From positions 2,523,978 to 2,587,977 of the forward strand of contig JAJQJQ010000037.1 in assembly GCA_028622995.1 (NCBI GenBank): a stretch of 64,000 bases of DNA, in the 5' to 3' direction. Both the position numbers and the translations under genes were made by a program. Shown piece after piece: positions 61,801 through 64,000 of the stretch (position 1 is its first letter; every line of letters begins with the position of its first letter). Below the pieces are notes generated by a model. That model was not told the origin of the DNA. It made no database searches and worked only from the letters and a program-made list of their open reading frames with translations. Source of the stretch: Panagrolaimus kolymaensis. Lineage: Eukaryota; Nematoda; Chromadorea; Rhabditida; Panagrolaimidae.

Positions 61801-62604
61801 TAAAAATTAACTAGGACACGCAATTAAAGTTAAATAATGAACTAGGACACGCCATTAAAGTTCAATAATAAACTAGGAAACTCGATTAAATTTCAATAAT
61901 GAACTAGGACACGCGATTAATGTTTAAAAATTAACTTGGACACGCAATTAAAGTTCAATAATGAACTAGGACACGCAATTAAAGTTCAATAATGAACTAG
62001 GACACGCAGTTAAAGATCAATAATGAACTAGAACACGCAATTAAAGTTCAATAATGAACTAAGACACGTGATTAATGTTTAAAAATTAACTATTACACGC
62101 AATTAAAGTTCAATAATGAACTAGGACACGCGATTAATGTTTAAAAATTAACTAGGACACGCAATTAAAGTTAAATAATGAACTAGGACACGCAATTAAA
62201 GTTCAATAATAAACTAGGACACTCGATTAAAGTTAAATAATGAACTAGGACACGCAATTAAAGTTAAATAATGAACTAGGACACGTGATTAATGTTTAAA
62301 AATAAACAGGACACGCGTTTAAAGTTCAATAATGAAATAGGACACGCAATTAAAGTTCAATAATGAACTAGGACACGCAATTAAAGTTCAATAATGAACT
62401 AGGACACGCAATTAAAGTTCAATAATGAACTAGGACACGCATTTAAAGTTCAATAATGAACTAGGACACGCGTTAAAAGATCAAAAATGAACTATTACAC
62501 GCAATTAAAGTTCAATAATGAACTAGGACACGCAATTAAAGTTTAAAAATTGACTAGGACAAGCGTTTAAAGATCAAAAATGAACTTAGACACGCAATTA
62601 AAGC
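40788..62604. repeat. 31-bp satellite array, about 21.8 kb, with higher-order structure
   Basis: About 700 tandem copies; 40887-40917 is a typical unit. Each contains GAACTAGGACAC, then GCAATT, GTGATT or GCGATT, then AAAGTTCAATAAT. Main variants: AAAGATCAAAAAT for AAAGTTCAATAAT; ATGTTTAAAAATTAAC; a shorter ATGTTTAAAAATAAACAGG unit; and GAACTATTACAC for GAACTAGGACAC. Units form higher-order blocks: markers recur at 42942, 43808, 45603 and 48666, and in the right half with offsets of 3312 and 1762 bases. Stops occur in all frames of both strands, so it is non-coding. Edge units are more degenerate than central ones. Confidence 0.97.
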
Positions 62605-62784
62605 TTACATTTTAAATGGCTAACGTATGATATGTATTCCATAAATCGGCTAATGTATATTATGCGTTCATTATAAATGGCTAACGTATGATATTTATTC
62701 CATGAATTGGCTAAAGTCAATTATGAGTACATCAAAAAATGCTAAAATAAGTTTAGCTCTTCGCCAAAAAAAGGCTAATGCAAT
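62605..62784. repeat. Degenerate subtelomeric tandem repeat, about 30-35 bp
   Basis: Five to six diverged copies each containing a GGCTAA-like core (AAATGGCTAACGTATGATAT, AAATCGGCTAATGTATATTA, AATTGGCTAAAGTCAATTAT, AAAGGCTAATGCAATTTAT). It abuts the end of the 31-bp satellite but is not related to it. Confidence 0.65.
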
Positions 62785-63208
62785 TTATGCATTCCATTCA
62801 AGATAATTTTCAATAAATTCATCAAACGAAGCAGCATCAGGTACAATTGCAGGCTCATTATAAGAATCAAACAGTAAAACCGAAACTTGTTTTCTTTCAA
62901 AGCGATCATTGATTCTTTCAAGGAATTTGAGATGTTGAGGTATTTCAAAATTATCATCATGATCGTGTTCAATTCGGCGTTCTTTTCGTCTAATTCGTTG
63001 TATTTCCACGTCCTTGATAATTAAATTCTGGATCAGTGGTTAAAGTTGCCTTACAGTTAAATTCACAGCAACGCCAATATAATCGTCTTCCATAGGTGGC
63101 AGTTCCTTTTTCGCCGTGCTTTTTGAAGATAAAACCATTATCAATAATTAATGAACCTCCTTTTCGAGAAGAAATAACTTCCATTTTCAAAATATGTGCA
63201 AAATACAA
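62785..63208 (-). pseudogene. FLYWCH zinc-finger gene, frameshifted
   Basis: The minus-strand frame from 63184 (or 63208) starts MEVISSRKGGSLIIDNGFIF and reaches LYWRCCEFNCKATLTTDPEF, the first half of a FLYWCH finger (W-x-C and second Cys). It then leaves the frame near 63020 and ends in TAG. A second minus frame (about 63009-62785) continues with RRKERRIEHDHDDNFEIPQH, which supplies the HxH that completes the finger, and ends ENYLEWNA. A one-base shift therefore breaks a small gene of about 135 residues. FLYWCH fingers bind DNA and occur in nematode regulators and in Mutator-like transposon proteins. It lies about 400 bases from the telomere. Confidence 0.75.
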
Positions 63209-63608
63209 AGAGATAACAATAAAGAAAAAAAAGATTGTCAGTTGATGATAAAAATTCCAAATATTTAGGCGGCAAAATTTTTACCGTGGCTTTTTTATGG
63301 CATGGGAAAATTTTCGTTAGTCGACATTATGGCTAGTCGACATAGTGTCCGGTCGACATTATGGCTTGGTCGACATTGTGTCTAATCGACATAGTGGCGC
63401 CGCGCCAAAACATTTTTTATCAAAATTTGTAGAACTTGATAACCATCACATTTAAAAAAAATATTTTTATACAAAAAATGCTGAACAAATGCCACGAAAA
63501 AGTTTTTTGGGATGTTTTTTCATAGCATTACTTTTTAGCTTTCCTTTTTTTCTCTGTTTTTTAATTCTTCAAAAATTTTCTTTTTTTTTCTGTTTTTGTT
63601 TATCTCCC
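63209..63608. other. Telomere-proximal unique sequence
   Basis: About 400 bases between the FLYWCH gene and the telomere. Contains a short tandem repeat (63319-63396) and AT-rich, T-rich sequence up to the first TTAGGC. No gene. Confidence 0.5.
63319..63396. repeat. 16-bp GTCGAC repeat block
   Basis: Five copies of (G/A)TCGACAT(T/A)(A/G)TG at 63320, 63336, 63352, 63369 and about 63385, spaced 16-17 bases. Endings alternate TATGGC and AGTGTC. It lies about 210 bases inside the telomere repeat. Confidence 0.8.
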
Positions 63609-64000
63609 TTAGGCTTAGGCTTAGGCTTAGGCTTAGGCTTAGGCTTAGGCTTAGGCTTAGGCTTAGGCTTAGGCTTAGGCTTAGGCTTAGGCTTAGGCTT
63701 AGGCTTAGGCTTAGGCTTAGGCTTAGGCTTAGGCTTAGGCTTAGGCTTAGGCTTAGGCTTAGGCTTAGGCTTAGGCTTAGGCTTAGGCTTAGGCTTAGGC
63801 TTAGGCTTAGGCTTAGGCTTAGGCTTAGGCTTAGGCTTAGGCTTAGGCTTAGGCTTAGGCTTAGGCTTAGGCTTAGGCTTAGGCTTAGGCTTAGGCTTAG
63901 GCTTAGGCTTAGGCTTAGGCTTAGGCTTAGGCTTAGGCTTAGGCTTAGGCTTAGGCTTAGGCTTAGGCTTAGGCTTAGGCTTAGGCTTAGGCTTAGGCTT
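63609..64000 (+). repeat. Telomere, (TTAGGC)n
   Basis: 392 bases, 65 perfect hexamers plus two bases, running to the end of the window without a variant. TTAGGC is the nematode telomere repeat. The G-rich strand points outward, so this is a true right chromosome end, or a healed break. Confidence 0.98.

Noticed and set aside
40788..62604. CRISPR array
   Set aside because: The repeat is contiguous (31-bp units with no unique spacers), in a eukaryotic subtelomere, with no cas genes; it is a satellite.

Overview
The window is the right-hand end of a nematode chromosome. It closes with 392 bases of perfect (TTAGGC)n, the canonical nematode telomere repeat, with the G-rich strand running 5'->3' off the end. 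The rest is very AT-rich eukaryotic DNA with short introns (GT..AG, typically TTTTAG or TTTCAG acceptors) and nematode gene families: Srt and Str/Srh-type chemoreceptors, a Mesh/SUSD2-type gut-junction protein, a SnoaL-like protein and a FLYWCH finger. The divergent F-box-like family resembles what I recall from Panagrolaimus-type (clade IV) nematodes, but that placement is inference.

Layout. 1-16 kb: a SnoaL-like gene (-), two F-box-like paralogues (+, the first with an in-frame stop), a 14-exon NIDO-AMOP-VWD-sushi-TM gene (-), a third F-box-like paralogue (+), a tRNA-Gly(GCC) (+), and an Srt receptor (-) with a 332-bp palindromic MITE in an intron. 16-24 kb: a tandem pair of seven-exon coiled-coil genes (-) and a Ser-rich gene with a TATA box. 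24-32 kb: mostly non-coding, with a possible 50-aa secreted peptide, a second 7TM receptor (+), a disordered Ser/Asn/Gly-rich protein (+) and a small secreted protein (-). 32-39.5 kb: four more F-box-like paralogues (-). One of these is split by a hAT-like element that sits between potential splice sites and keeps the reading frame. 40.2-40.8 kb: truncated Helitron-type Pif1 helicase. 40.8-62.6 kb: about 21.8 kb of a 31-bp satellite with higher-order repeats, whose first unit is read in frame from the helicase. 62.6-63.6 kb: degenerate subtelomeric repeats, a frameshifted FLYWCH gene and a 16-bp repeat block. 63.6-64.0 kb: telomere.

The unifying gene theme is one paralogous family of nine members. 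All share a C-terminal module cut by a phase-2 and then a phase-0 intron. Seven carry a short F-box-like N-terminal motif; the tandem pair carries a basic N-terminus and coiled coils instead. Exon boundaries below were worked out by hand from splice motifs, reading-frame phase and paralogue comparison. In every multi-exon model called intact the exon lengths sum to a whole number of codons. No database search was run.
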